Below are positions 16,706 to 26,334 of a DNA stretch of 64,000 bases, one piece after another. The DNA lies in contig NZ_VCHY01000009.1 of NCBI RefSeq assembly GCF_005877885.1, positions 124,001 through 188,000 on the forward strand, in the 5' to 3' direction. The translations under genes were made by a program, and so were the position numbers. The notes under the pieces are model-generated. The model searched no databases. It saw only the letters and a program-made list of their open reading frames with translations, and was not told the origin of the DNA. Positions within the stretch are counted from its first letter, which is position 1; every line of letters begins with the position of its first letter. This stretch comes from Labilibacter sediminis (GTDB lineage: Bacteria > Bacteroidota > Bacteroidia > Bacteroidales > Marinilabiliaceae).

Positions 16706-16970
16706 ATCATAGATAACTATAGTTCCTTCCTGTGTTATTATCACAAAACATAGTTGTATGATTATGGTGATAAGAAGTTTAATCTTCAATACCAATTTAT
16801 GACTAATTATAACGATGAGACAGTATTCAACATTGAGAACTGATATCTTATAAAACATCTTGACCAAATTGCATCACAGCCATAAATTTGTTATAAGAGA
16901 TCCTGTTTTAAGAGCCGTCAACTTATAGATCTGAACACACCAATGATGTAAAACGGTAATATTTAATACA

Positions 16971-17321
16971 ATGAAAACTTTTCGAAACATACTACGAATA
17001 CTCACTACATTAGCTGCTATATTATATATAGTTGTCTTCGTTGACGAAGCACTTCCTCCCTATTCTACAGATATGAGAGAATCAAACTTTGGCATAGCAA
17101 TGGTATTTGTACTTTTTATTTGGTTTTTAATCGGTTACAACTACTTATGGTGGAATGAAAAAATTGCAGGCATCTTCCTGACTACATGGTGGATCGGACT
17201 TTTCCTTACGGCGTGGCTTGTATGGCTTTATGGTAACGTAACTGTTGTTTTAGGATTTCCTATTTTCATCTTAGGCCTGCTTCTTTTGCTTTATGCAAGA
17301 AAGATGAAGTCTTATCATTAA
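16971..17321 (+). CDS. Small four-helix membrane protein of unknown function
   Basis: A 116-residue protein with four predicted hydrophobic helices (roughly residues 8-25, 42-60, 66-88 and 90-110) and a short basic C-terminus (ARKMKSYH). A DEALPPYS segment lies between helices 1 and 2. It resembles small DUF-type membrane proteins of Bacteroidota. No function is assigned. The 265 bp upstream contain nothing recognisable. Confidence 0.65.
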   Translation: MKTFRNILRILTTLAAILYIVVFVDEALPPYSTDMRESNFGIAMVFVLFIWFLIGYNYLWWNEKIAGIFLTTWWIGLFLTAWLVWLYGNVTVVLGFPIFILGLLLLLYARKMKSYH

Positions 17322-17395
17322 ACCATAGTTAACCTGGAACTCTCGGCCAATGGTCATTTGATTTGAAAATGAGGACATTCCTCAATACTTATTTT

Positions 17396-18382
17396 TCATT
17401 GTTTTACTTCTTCTTTAGATTGCTTTTTATTCTTATCCTTAAAATAACCTCTAAACAAAACGTGGTGTTTTAAGGCTTCCATGTTTTCATCGAATTTCTG
17501 ACTTCCGGAATTAATATTCTGCAATGTCTCTTTTAAATCTTTTTTTAACAATGAGTCTTTGGCCAGGGCATTAACCAAACTATTATCTCCCTCTGCAAAA
17601 TCTGAGATTAAACCATTTAGTGAAAGCGTCATTTCTTTTATCTTATACCCTGATGAATTTAAATCACTTATTAATGTTTTGACTTCCTGTGCCATTACAG
17701 TATCATACAACAATACACCCATCAGGCTTTTATCGCTTTTAATTAGTTCGGATACACCTTGCAAATTCTTCATCATTATGGCAGATCTTCTGGTTGTCTC
17801 CTTCACATTTTTAATAATCTGTCTGATATCATTTGCTGTTTCTGCATCATTCACAAGCATACCTAGTGTTCCTTTCCCTTCATTGATTGAATTGGTAATT
17901 TGCAATATTCCAGCTGTTAACATTGCTGCATTTTTATTTGTTTCGCTTAAAGTACTTAACATTTCAGCGGTGCCTATAGGGTCAAAGGCTTGTATCTCAT
18001 CCTTGTCTTCAATCATCTTGCTTGAACCAATGCCAGGTTCAATGTTAACCACCATATCTCCAACCAATCCATCTGTACTTATTTTGGCAACCGCGCTCTT
18101 TTTTATATACTTCTTTGTTTTCACATCCAGTTTCATTATAATCCTTATGGATGTATCATTAATCATTTCAATGTCCTTCACATTTCCGGCATCAATCCCT
18201 AAATACCTGACATTGTCACCCAACCGAAGCCCTCTAACGCTTTTAAAAACGGAACTTATCTCAATATTCTTTTGAAATAAACTTTGTCTGTCGCCAATTA
18301 AATAAACTGCCAGGGTAAAAAGCAGCACTCCGCTAATCACCATAATTCCAAGTTTTATTTTTTGAGATGTTGTTTTTTGCAT
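17396..18382 (-). CDS. MCE-family lipid-binding protein (MlaD-like)
   Basis: A 328-residue protein anchored by one N-terminal helix (residues about 10-28), followed by a periplasmic MCE domain (about 38-118; VRGLRLGDNVRYLGIDAG is the family pattern). A long helical tail with coiled-coil character follows to the C-terminus. MCE proteins form hexameric rings that carry phospholipids between inner and outer membranes. It is the last gene of an mlaE-mlaF-mlaD-like operon, about 115 bp after the ATPase gene. Confidence 0.88.
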   Translation of the reverse strand: MQKTTSQKIKLGIMVISGVLLFTLAVYLIGDRQSLFQKNIEISSVFKSVRGLRLGDNVRYLGIDAGNVKDIEMINDTSIRIIMKLDVKTKKYIKKSAVAKISTDGLVGDMVVNIEPGIGSSKMIEDKDEIQAFDPIGTAEMLSTLSETNKNAAMLTAGILQITNSINEGKGTLGMLVNDAETANDIRQIIKNVKETTRRSAIMMKNLQGVSELIKSDKSLMGVLLYDTVMAQEVKTLISDLNSSGYKIKEMTLSLNGLISDFAEGDNSLVNALAKDSLLKKDLKETLQNINSGSQKFDENMEALKHHVLFRGYFKDKNKKQSKEEVKQ

Positions 18383-18497
18383 ATGACTATTGTTTTCATG
18401 TGTTTATATTATGCTTTTTATTGCCACATGGAACTCGCCAAATTAATCATACTTCTGTGTGAAAAATAATTCTCATGGCTCGTTTCAACTAATGACT

Positions 18498-19262
18498 TTA
18501 GAAAAAAGCTTTTATCACATCATCATTAGATGCTTTTAAATCCTGATAAGTGCCTTCGGCATAATTTTTTCCATCAACCAAAATAACCACCCGGTTCGAT
18601 ATTAATTTTGCAATATTCAAATCATGAGTGATGATTAACGAAGAGGTTTTGTATTTTTTTTGAATTACTCCGATTAAATTAATAATTTCTCTTGCCGTAA
18701 TAGGGTCTAACCCTGTTGTAGGTTCATCATAGAAAATAATTTGAGGCCTTAAAATCAACGTTCTGGCTAATGCAATTCTTCGCTTCATCCCTCCGGATAA
18801 TTCTTCCGGCATCAGATCAATAGCATGCTCCAATCCCACACTAGCCAATACTTCTCTGATTAATTTCTCCAACGCATCCTTATTAGTAACAATTTTCTTT
18901 TGTCGCCTTAAAGGGAACGCCAAATTTTCGCGAACCGACATAGAATCGTACAAAGCACTCCCCTGAAATAAGAAACCTATATGCATTCGCAATTCATCCA
19001 ACTCCTTTTGATTTAAATCCGGAATGCTTTTACCTAAGATATTGACCTTTCCGGATTCTCCCGTCATTAAGCCTACCAAACAACGAATTAATACCGTTTT
19101 TCCCGCACCTGATTTTCCAATAACCACCAAACACTCTCCGTCATATAGGTCCAAATCAAAACCCTTTAACACATGCTTTCCCGTAAGTGTTTTAAACAAC
19201 TGAATAACTTCAATTATCTTTTGTTGATCTTTTCCCATATATAGTTCCTCTGACTTCATCAT
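18498..19262 (-). CDS. ABC transporter ATP-binding protein (MlaF-like)
   Basis: The cytoplasmic ATPase of a lipid ABC transporter. Walker A is GKSGAGKT, the signature is LSGGMKRRIALART, Walker B is IIFYDEPTTGLDP and the H-loop is IITHD. The signature form LSGGMKRR is typical of MlaF. The frame opens at a TTG (19274) directly abutting the mlaE-like stop; the ATG at 19262 (MMKSEELYM) is preferred, and another in-frame ATG lies shortly downstream. It works with the permease just upstream and the MCE protein downstream. Confidence 0.9.
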   Translation of the reverse strand: MMKSEELYMGKDQQKIIEVIQLFKTLTGKHVLKGFDLDLYDGECLVVIGKSGAGKTVLIRCLVGLMTGESGKVNILGKSIPDLNQKELDELRMHIGFLFQGSALYDSMSVRENLAFPLRRQKKIVTNKDALEKLIREVLASVGLEHAIDLMPEELSGGMKRRIALARTLILRPQIIFYDEPTTGLDPITAREIINLIGVIQKKYKTSSLIITHDLNIAKLISNRVVILVDGKNYAEGTYQDLKASNDDVIKAFF

Positions 19263-19274
19263 ATCTTTAAACAA

Positions 19275-20057
19275 TTATAGTTCATAAAAGATATCTGCCA
19301 CCAAAACAGCCAAAAAATCAATAAAAAACAGCAGCATGGAAGTAATAACAACAGCTGCATTGGCAGCCAGGCCTACCCCGGCTGTACCTCTCTCGGCATA
19401 ATAACCTTTGTAACACCCTATCAAACCAATGGCAAAGCCAAAAAAGAAAGACTTAATGATTGAAGGAATCAGATCGCCATATGTTAAGTAATCAAACACT
19501 AAATTAAAAAACAGGGTAAAAGAAACCGAACCTTTTACATTCTCCACCAGAAAAGAACCCCATAGTCCTACAGCATCTCCCAATATTACCAAAACAGGCA
19601 GTGTTACTGTTGTGGCCTGAATGCGTGTTACTACAAGAAATTTAAAGGGATTGGTTCCGGATACTTCCATGGCATCAATTTGCTCGGTAACCCGCATAGA
19701 ACCTAATTCGGCCCCTATTCCGGAACTTACCTTTCCTGCACAAATAAGTGCTGTAATCACCGGTCCGATTTCTCGCACAATAGAAATACCAACCATACTG
19801 GGCATTAACGAAACCGCTCCAAAATCAACCAATGTTGGCCGGGTTTGCAAGGTAAGCACCATACCCATGATAAGACTGGTAATAGCCACCAATGGAAGAG
19901 ATTTGTATCCCACCATATAGCATTGCTTAAGAAACTCCTGAAACTCAACAGGAGGACTTAGAGCTTCTTTAAAAAAGCGACCGGTAAAAAAGGAAACATC
20001 GCCGACCGTTAAAACAAATTGCTTCAACTGCCCTCTTAAATATGACCAATAGTTCAT
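19275..20057 (-). CDS. MlaE-family ABC permease
   Basis: A 260-residue inner-membrane permease with about five hydrophobic segments. It shows the family motifs VREIGPVITALICAGKVSSG and GAELGSMRVTEQIDAMEV followed by NPFKFLVVTR. With the following ATPase and MCE genes it forms an Mla-type phospholipid transport system maintaining outer membrane lipid asymmetry. It is the first gene of the operon. Confidence 0.92.
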   Translation of the reverse strand: MNYWSYLRGQLKQFVLTVGDVSFFTGRFFKEALSPPVEFQEFLKQCYMVGYKSLPLVAITSLIMGMVLTLQTRPTLVDFGAVSLMPSMVGISIVREIGPVITALICAGKVSSGIGAELGSMRVTEQIDAMEVSGTNPFKFLVVTRIQATTVTLPVLVILGDAVGLWGSFLVENVKGSVSFTLFFNLVFDYLTYGDLIPSIIKSFFFGFAIGLIGCYKGYYAERGTAGVGLAANAAVVITSMLLFFIDFLAVLVADIFYEL

Positions 20058-20316
20058 ATTTTCCTTGTTTAGTACATATAGATTAAGCTATTCATTAAAA
20101 AGATAGTGTTTAATAAAATTAAAATCCACTTTTTAAACAGCAAATCAATGGTTTGTTGCAGATCGTATGTATAACGAACACTAAAACAGATTACGAAGAC
20201 ATCACTCACAAGGAAATGCTTAACTTAGTAAGAGACAGTTATTACATTACCTTTTCCTGCATTAAAAAGAGAAGACAAACTGCCTTCTTTCCTACATATT
20301 ACCTGGAAATTGTAAA

Positions 20317-21480
20317 CTACCCCTTCACCACCGCCAAAGGTTCCAGCTCTACTTTTATTTTTACCAGGTCGGCCTGATTAGCCATAACCGTATTAATATC
20401 CTTATAGGCACCTGCCGCTTCATCCAAATCTTTTTGGTGACGAATACCATGAATAATGCCTTTATCATTCAATTTCTTTATTTCTGTTTTGAGGTCCAAC
20501 TCTCTTTGTGCCTGTCTACGACCCATCACACGACCGGCACCATGAGAGCAGGATTCAAAACTTTCCGGATTTCCCAAACCTTCAACGATATAAGATCTGG
20601 TACCCTGCGAACCTGGAATAATCCCCAGTTCTCCCAATCGGGCACGCGTAGCACCTTTTCTGTGCACCAACACATTTTCCTTAAAATGATTTTCCCATGC
20701 CGCATAGTTATGCGCAATATTGATTAGTGCATCAAATGCCACCTCACCCCTGAAAACCTCCAGAAAAGCTTCCTTCATCCGTTCCATCATAAATTTACGA
20801 TTGGCAAAAGCAAAGTCCACACAGTAATTCATCTCTTTTATATAGGCCTGTGCATCATCTGTTTCAACGGGCAGAAAGGCCAAATCATACGAAGCAGGTA
20901 CGGCCGAATGCCAGCGTTCGTTCAACTGCTTTGCTTTCTTATTGTAATAATCGGCTACCTGTTTACCTAGATTTCGGCTACCCGAATGAATCATTGCCCA
21001 AAGGTAACCGTCGGAACCCTGCTGAATTTCAATAAAGTGATTACCTCCACCTAATGAGCCAAGCTGTTTAGTTGCTTTCTCGTAATGACGCTCAACAACA
21101 GAGGGTAACGCTTCAATCTGTGGCATGCACTTTTCATCCTGAGCCTCTTTATGCCAGTTAAATCCTACAGGTATGGTCTTTCGAATTCGCGACATAATTT
21201 GTTTCAAGCTCTCCGTATCAGCATCTTTCAGGTTGATACGCATGGCACACATACCACAGCCAATATCCACGCCAACAGCATTTGGAATAATAACTCCCCT
21301 GGTGGCTAAAACACCACCAATAGGCATACCATATCCCGAATGAGCATCAGGCATCAAGGCCACATGTTTATGCACAAATGGTAAGTTGGCTAAGTTTTTT
21401 GCCTGCAACAAAGCATTTTCTTCAATATCGTCCAACCACATTTTAATGGGTCGGTTTTCAGATGATATGACTTGTTTCAT
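20317..21480 (-). CDS. rtcB: RtcB-family RNA ligase-like protein
   Basis: A 387-residue RtcB family protein. Metal and guanylylation motifs are visible: VGVDIGCGMCAMR (Cys/Asp ligands), GGGNHFIEIQ, HNYAAWE, GSQGTRSYIVEG and SCSHGAGRVMGR (the histidine that accepts GMP in characterised members lies in SHGAGR). Characterised RtcB joins 2',3'-cyclic phosphate or 3'-phosphate RNA ends to 5'-OH ends using GTP. The protein is shorter than the E. coli and archaeal enzymes. No RtcA or RtcR neighbour is present, so the physiological substrate is open. It appears monocistronic. Confidence 0.88.
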   Translation of the reverse strand: MKQVISSENRPIKMWLDDIEENALLQAKNLANLPFVHKHVALMPDAHSGYGMPIGGVLATRGVIIPNAVGVDIGCGMCAMRINLKDADTESLKQIMSRIRKTIPVGFNWHKEAQDEKCMPQIEALPSVVERHYEKATKQLGSLGGGNHFIEIQQGSDGYLWAMIHSGSRNLGKQVADYYNKKAKQLNERWHSAVPASYDLAFLPVETDDAQAYIKEMNYCVDFAFANRKFMMERMKEAFLEVFRGEVAFDALINIAHNYAAWENHFKENVLVHRKGATRARLGELGIIPGSQGTRSYIVEGLGNPESFESCSHGAGRVMGRRQAQRELDLKTEIKKLNDKGIIHGIRHQKDLDEAAGAYKDINTVMANQADLVKIKVELEPLAVVKG

Positions 21481-21837
21481 ATTTTTTTACTTCTTTGTAA
21501 TAATGCAGGATACAAAGGAAGCACATAGCCCAAATATTTAATTATTAGTTTAATTCCTTTAATTGATCTGCAACCTGATTAGCCTGAGGTAAAGATATGG
21601 TATTATTTTTTCCCAATCTATGACTCTAAATTACATATAACATTTAATTCGAATAAAGATTAAAACTTCGATAATAAAAGCATTATTTTCAGGGATTTTA
21701 CGACATAAAGATCAAATTATTATTTGAATGTCATATATTTTCATCTCTTCCCTAACCTTTTCTAAATTAGCATATAATAAACTCGAAAGCTTATAATCTT
21801 CTATCGGCTTTAACCTTACACATATAATTTAAACCAG
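21481..21837. other. Intergenic region between rtcB and the EFR1 ferredoxin gene
   Basis: An AT-rich divergent promoter region of about 360 bp. Apart from the -7 element at 21838-21845, just downstream, no ORF, hairpin or repeat was recognised. Confidence 0.4.
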
Positions 21838-21845
21838 TATATTTG
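21838..21845 (+). promoter_or_regulatory. Bacteroidota -7 promoter element of EFR1 gene
   Basis: TATATTTG fits TAnnTTTG and lies 19 bp before the ATG at 21865. It makes the in-frame GTG at 21847 an unlikely start because it would fall at or before the transcription start. Confidence 0.6.
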
Positions 21846-21864
21846 CGTGCTAATTTTTTGTGGT

Positions 21865-22641
21865 ATGAATACGGCATTGTATTATTTCTCTGGTACTGGT
21901 AATAGTTTAAGCGTGGCGCAAACTATTAAAGACCAGATAAAGGAATGTGAAATATTTCCGATAATTGGGTGTTTAAAGCAAAAACCTGTAGAGATTACCG
22001 CCCAAAGGATTGGCATTATCTTCCCGATGCATTATATGACAGTGCCTCGTATTGTCCACGAATTTTTAATGGAAGTAAGATTTCAAAAGCCCAAATACAT
22101 TTTTGTTGTCATTACAGGTGCCAATCCAAAATTAGGGAATGCTCTTTCTGTAGTTGAACAATACCTGAGTAAAGCTAATCTAAAACTTAACGCCGGTTAT
22201 TTTATCCCAATGGTGGCGGCACATTTTCCTTACCTAAAACTGTCAAAAAACAAACAACCCCAAAAACAATATCAAGAGGCAAAAGAAAAGGTGTTGGAAA
22301 TCAGCGAAAAAGTGAGCCATTTAAAAAATGAGTTTGATAAAGAATTTACTGTAATTGGAAAGCTTAAACAGCTGGTTTCAAAGGAAACAAAGGGAAAGGA
22401 AAAGTTTTTTACAATAGATAGTGGCTGCATACGCTGTGGATACTGTATGCAGGTTTGTCCTTTTCAGAATATCAGACTGCATGGTAAACAAATTCAATGG
22501 CTGGATAACTGCCACAGTTGCTTTGCCTGCCTCCACTTTTGCTCTAAATCGGTTATTCAGTATAAAAAATTATCAGTAGGTAAAGCACGCCAACACCATC
22601 CTTCTGTTACACTTAATGATATTGCTTTACAGAGAGATTAG
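21865..22641 (+). CDS. EFR1-family flavodoxin/ferredoxin fusion
   Basis: A 258-residue cytoplasmic redox protein. The N-terminal half is flavodoxin-like with the FMN phosphate loop FSGTGNSLSVAQ (residues about 8-19). The C-terminal quarter carries two 4Fe-4S motifs: CIRCGYCMQVCP and CHSCFACLHFC. Such proteins are thought to mediate electron transfer in anaerobes, but no substrate is known for this one. It is a single-gene unit. The upstream GTG (21847) would add only six residues. Confidence 0.88.
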   Translation: MNTALYYFSGTGNSLSVAQTIKDQIKECEIFPIIGCLKQKPVEITAQRIGIIFPMHYMTVPRIVHEFLMEVRFQKPKYIFVVITGANPKLGNALSVVEQYLSKANLKLNAGYFIPMVAAHFPYLKLSKNKQPQKQYQEAKEKVLEISEKVSHLKNEFDKEFTVIGKLKQLVSKETKGKEKFFTIDSGCIRCGYCMQVCPFQNIRLHGKQIQWLDNCHSCFACLHFCSKSVIQYKKLSVGKARQHHPSVTLNDIALQRD

Positions 22642-22782
22642 TATTACCACAACCACTAATAACTAATACCCATATCGACGCATCTTGCCAAAAGAAAACT
22701 ATATAATATAGTTAAGACTTACACCATAAAGTATTTACACCTATACATACTCTCCAGATAACTTATTTACCACGTCTTTAAA

Positions 22783-23034
22783 CCATCTAACGAAGGAATG
22801 AAACCATCTAGTATGGTTTTTAAACCATCTAGAGGCGTCAGAAAGCCATCTAGAGACGTCAGAGAACCATCTAGAGGTGGCAAAAGTCCATCTAGTGTCG
22901 TCGTAAAGGCATCTAGTGAGGTCGATAAACCATCTAGAGGTGTCAGAGAGTCATCTAGTGAGGTAGGTAAACCATCTAAAGACGTCAGAGGGTTATCTAG
23001 TGAGTTGGGCAATCCACCTAAAAATAAACTGATA
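22783..23034. repeat. 21-bp tandem repeat array (about 12 units)
   Basis: Eleven units begin with ccatcta or a close variant (gcatcta, tcatcta, ttatcta) and a twelfth is degenerate; every unit is exactly 21 bp (unit starts 22783, 22804, 22825 and so on to 23014). Because 21 is a multiple of three the array is open on both strands: read on the minus strand it encodes a 7-residue repeat of the type SLDGLPT, on the plus strand KPSRGVR-like. It sits just past the terminator of the DUF3078 gene. Whether any frame is translated is unknown. Confidence 0.9.
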
Positions 23035-23073
23035 CAAAAAAGAGGATATCTACTTACTGAAGATACCCTCTCT
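23035..23073 (-). terminator. Terminator of the DUF3078 gene
   Basis: On the minus strand, stem AGAGGGTATCT against AGATATCCTCT with a 9-nt loop is followed by six T. It starts about 25 bp past the DUF3078 stop codon. Confidence 0.85.
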
Positions 23074-23097
23074 AATATATTTAGTTTATAGCTACTC

Positions 23098-23982
23098 CTA
23101 AAAGGTATAGGATAAACCTGCTCCAAATAACTGTTTCACTTGTAGGCGAGCGCCTTTAATATCTCCATTATCATTTACATATTTAATATCATCATCATAC
23201 ACCAGGTTAGTTGTAAATAATGCGTTTAAATATTTATTGATTTTCATTTCAAATCCAAATTCCCAGTCAACATCTACGTTTTGTGGTTTATCGGTATAGC
23301 TCGAAAAGAGATCTAGACGTGTATATACATTAACATTAGTGACCACATCCTTTTTCTTAGCCAAAAGCTTAACAGAGGCACCATACTCTTCCCTCACATT
23401 TTCTCCCTGCTTAACACCATAAGCGCCTTCCCGAGAAAGTGAATCATTCATCACAAACGTTAACTTAGAAGTGATAGGCGACATATATAAAGAAAAGTTA
23501 TCCGAAGGTTTATAATCCATACCAAACGAAAACTGAAGATAACCCGGAGCCATAAAGTCAGAAATTTTCACATCCTGAACCAAAGGATCCTTATATCCTA
23601 CAGCAAATTGGGTTCTAAAATCAACCATAGCAGAATAAAACCAATGTTTTCCGGCATTGTACCCTAATTTGGTTGTCACCTGAATTCTATCTTCCGATTT
23701 AGCTAATTTATAGTCTCCTTGTTTAGTTAATCCATATCCAAAATCAAGGGTATTATCCCATGCAAAATTGTTTTTGGTATGATTCAAGTATCCTTTAAAT
23801 AAGAATGTTCCAGCCACAGAGTTATTTCCTCCACCCGACCAGTTTGTTAATGATACCTGAGAGAAATTAATAGAAGTAGTACCTCCGCTTTTCCAATATT
23901 TAATTGTATCATTTTCCTGTTGCTGAGCGCTAACAGCTATAGTACATAAGCAAATGATTGCTATCAGTCCGGTTCTAATCAT
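23098..23982 (-). CDS. DUF3078 outer-membrane protein
   Basis: A 294-residue exported protein: signal peptide MIRTGLIAIICLCTIAVSAQ, then a beta-rich body typical of DUF3078 (YWKSGGTTSINFSQVSLTNW near residues 29-48, WSGGGNNS following, and FGYGLTKQGDYKLAKSEDR near 101). It ends in an aromatic residue (LSYTF), as outer membrane beta-barrels do. Function is not known. It lies 22 bp downstream of the mscS-like gene, so co-transcription is likely. Confidence 0.88.
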   Translation of the reverse strand: MIRTGLIAIICLCTIAVSAQQQENDTIKYWKSGGTTSINFSQVSLTNWSGGGNNSVAGTFLFKGYLNHTKNNFAWDNTLDFGYGLTKQGDYKLAKSEDRIQVTTKLGYNAGKHWFYSAMVDFRTQFAVGYKDPLVQDVKISDFMAPGYLQFSFGMDYKPSDNFSLYMSPITSKLTFVMNDSLSREGAYGVKQGENVREEYGASVKLLAKKKDVVTNVNVYTRLDLFSSYTDKPQNVDVDWEFGFEMKINKYLNALFTTNLVYDDDIKYVNDNGDIKGARLQVKQLFGAGLSYTF

Positions 23983-24003
23983 TATTTAATATTTGAGTTT
24001 AAA

Positions 24004-24822
24004 TTATTTTACTTTGTGTAAATGAACATCTGTTTGAGGAAATGGTATAGATATTCCCTGTTTGTCGAATTCTTTTTTTACCATCTCATTCATATAAAAG
24101 AAAACATCCCAATAATCAGGTGCATTAACCCATACGCGTGTAGTAAGGTTAACCGAACTGTCCGCCAACTCTCCCACAGCAATAAAAACCTCCGGGTCTT
24201 TGAGTATTTTCTCATTTCTATCAATAACTTCCTGAATGGTTGCTTTAGCTTTATCAATATCATCACCGTAACCAATACCAAACGAAAAATCAACCCTGCG
24301 CGTGGACTCTCGGGAATAATTAACTAAACTAGAGGTAGACAGGCCTCCGTTAGGAATAAAGATAACTCTGTTATCTACTGTTTTTAAAATAGTACTAAAA
24401 ATCTGTATCTCTTCAACTACACCCTTATACCCCTGGGCTTCAATAAAATCACCTTTTTTAAATGGCTTAAGAAGCAATAACATTACGCCTCCCGCAAAAT
24501 TCTGCAAGGTTCCGGAAAGGGCCATACCCACAGCCAAACCTGCCGCACCCATAATGGCAATAAACGAGGTCATTTTAATGCCTACCATGGTCATTACACT
24601 AATTATTAGAAGGATTTTAAGGGTATACCCCAAAATACCGACTAAAAACGGTTGCAATGTTTCATCCACACTCTTCTTTAAAAATCTCTTTTTAAGGGCT
24701 CCTGTAATTCTGGCAATTATCCAAAAACCAACGATCAGGGTTATTAAGGCAAGTACCAACTGACCTCCATAAGCAATTAAATACTGCTTCGATGCATTAA
24801 ATAGTTCAATAATCTGTTCCAT
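24004..24822 (-). CDS. Small-conductance mechanosensitive channel (MscS family)
   Basis: A 272-residue inner-membrane channel protecting against osmotic downshock. Three N-terminal hydrophobic helices end with the glycine/alanine-rich pore helix AAGLAVGMALSGTLQNFAGG, followed by the conserved LLLKPFKKGDFIE and IFSTIL segments of the beta domain. The length and architecture are those of minimal MscS. It precedes the DUF3078 gene on the same strand. Confidence 0.93.
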   Translation of the reverse strand: MEQIIELFNASKQYLIAYGGQLVLALITLIVGFWIIARITGALKKRFLKKSVDETLQPFLVGILGYTLKILLIISVMTMVGIKMTSFIAIMGAAGLAVGMALSGTLQNFAGGVMLLLLKPFKKGDFIEAQGYKGVVEEIQIFSTILKTVDNRVIFIPNGGLSTSSLVNYSRESTRRVDFSFGIGYGDDIDKAKATIQEVIDRNEKILKDPEVFIAVGELADSSVNLTTRVWVNAPDYWDVFFYMNEMVKKEFDKQGISIPFPQTDVHLHKVK

Positions 24823-25032
24823 TAGATCTTTTGTTTAGGTTAAAAATAAGATGTTTGACCGGGTACAAACATACATTGTTGTAGCACTTATTTAATAAAT
24901 AAATGTACAAACAACTATTATTATAAAATAGTAAATTAATTGGATTATAACGAAAATGTCAACAGCATACATCCTTTAATATACTCCTAAAACAGAAACA
25001 CAAACGAACTAATGTGCAGAAATGTTTATTGT

Positions 25033-26127
25033 TTACTCCTTTGTTTTTTTTCGGGCTTCATTTATGGGAATACGCTGGCCATTTTCAAAGGCAATAACAA
25101 AGCAGTCTTTTACCACCTTACGAACAGAACTTACCTGCTTGCTAATATCATTAAATGAAGAAGCCTCGCCAACAGCATATTTGTATACCTGACCATCCTT
25201 GTATTCTGTAATATCATCAAACTTCTTATAAACAGAAGTTCCCGGCTTTAGCTTTCTTTTACTGCTGGCAACCTGAATCCTGTATATTATTTCTGATTCC
25301 TTAGAGCCGGATGCCACTTCAGGAATATCCATATTATTCTTTGCCTCAAAACTATTTTTGTAATCTCTAAAAGCTCTAAATATTCCTGAAGCCAATAAAG
25401 ATTGCCCCTCATTTGACGTTAAATATTTTTCTTCACTTGAGTTACTTAAAAAACCCAACTCAACCAATATTCCGGGCATTGCGGTTTCTCTCAACACCAA
25501 AAAACCTGCCTGTTTAACTCCCCTATTCTTGCGGCCGACTCTTTGTCCGAATTGATTTTGCACCAAATCAGCCATCTCTACACTTTGATTGAGGTAAATA
25601 TTTTGATACAATTCGAATATAATATATGATTCGGCTGAATTTGGATCAAAATTTTCATAGGTAGTACTGTAATCTTCTTCCAAAACAATTACAGAGTTTT
25701 CTTTTTTTGCCACTTCAAGGTTATCCTGAGTACGGTGTAACCCTAAAGCAAAAGTTTCTGTTCCCGTAATTCTTGGGTTACTGATATAGTTAGCATGAAT
25801 AGAAATAAAAAGATTGGCATCTGCTTTATTCGCAATCTCAGCTCTTTTTTTCAAGGGAACAAAAACATCCTTTTTACGCGTATAAACAACCTCAACTTCA
25901 GGCAAATACTTTTCAATATAATTGCCCAGCTTAAGAGCAACAGCAAGTACAATATCTTTTTCGTTAGCAAACTTACCATGCGCACCCGGATCTTTACCTC
26001 CATGGCCGGCATCAATAACTACTCTTTTGAATTTTCCTGTTGATTGAGCCTGAACACCCTGTGCCATAAATACACAGAACAACAGGTATATGGTAATTTT
26101 TAATGTAAATTTAAATGTATGTTCCAT
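25033..26127 (-). CDS. N-acetylmuramoyl-L-alanine amidase with C-terminal SPOR-like region
   Basis: An exported peptidoglycan hydrolase (Amidase_3, zinc-dependent) cleaving the MurNAc-L-Ala bond during cell separation. Signal peptide MEHTFKFTLKITIYLLFCVF; catalytic domain with zinc ligands in VVIDAGHGGKDPG (His), NEKD (Glu) and SIHANY (His), and the terminal VELGFLSN (Glu). The last 90 residues (from about 275) look like a SPOR-type domain (IYRIQVASS ... YKYAVGEASSFNDI). The ATG at 26127 is preferred to the preceding TTG. It is divergent from lptD. Confidence 0.9.
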   Translation of the reverse strand: MEHTFKFTLKITIYLLFCVFMAQGVQAQSTGKFKRVVIDAGHGGKDPGAHGKFANEKDIVLAVALKLGNYIEKYLPEVEVVYTRKKDVFVPLKKRAEIANKADANLFISIHANYISNPRITGTETFALGLHRTQDNLEVAKKENSVIVLEEDYSTTYENFDPNSAESYIIFELYQNIYLNQSVEMADLVQNQFGQRVGRKNRGVKQAGFLVLRETAMPGILVELGFLSNSSEEKYLTSNEGQSLLASGIFRAFRDYKNSFEAKNNMDIPEVASGSKESEIIYRIQVASSKRKLKPGTSVYKKFDDITEYKDGQVYKYAVGEASSFNDISKQVSSVRKVVKDCFVIAFENGQRIPINEARKKTKE

Positions 26128-26334
26128 CAAAAATGTTTTACACTAATACTTTAATATGATCGTAATAAGAGCAAATTAATGCCAATAAAAGCTCAAAAAT
26201 AGGGTTTATTAAGTTATTTCTCTAACATCAACGTTAAAAATATAAATCTGATCCTTTAACCTAAAATCCCTATCTATTCTATAATCAACAAATTAAAAAA
26301 AATAATATTGATTTTTAACTCAATTACAATTGAC

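Noticed and set aside
20153-20377. A 74-codon plus-strand frame between mlaE and rtcB
   Set aside because: It overlaps the rtcB 3' end, has no signal or domain, and its composition does not look coding.
22783-23034. CRISPR array
   Set aside because: The units are contiguous tandem repeats with no spacers, and no cas genes are present.
22767-23126. A 119-codon minus-strand frame over the 21-bp array
   Set aside because: It starts inside the end of the DUF3078 gene and reads through that gene's terminator. The open frame follows from the 21-bp periodicity; translation is unproven, so only the repeat is annotated.
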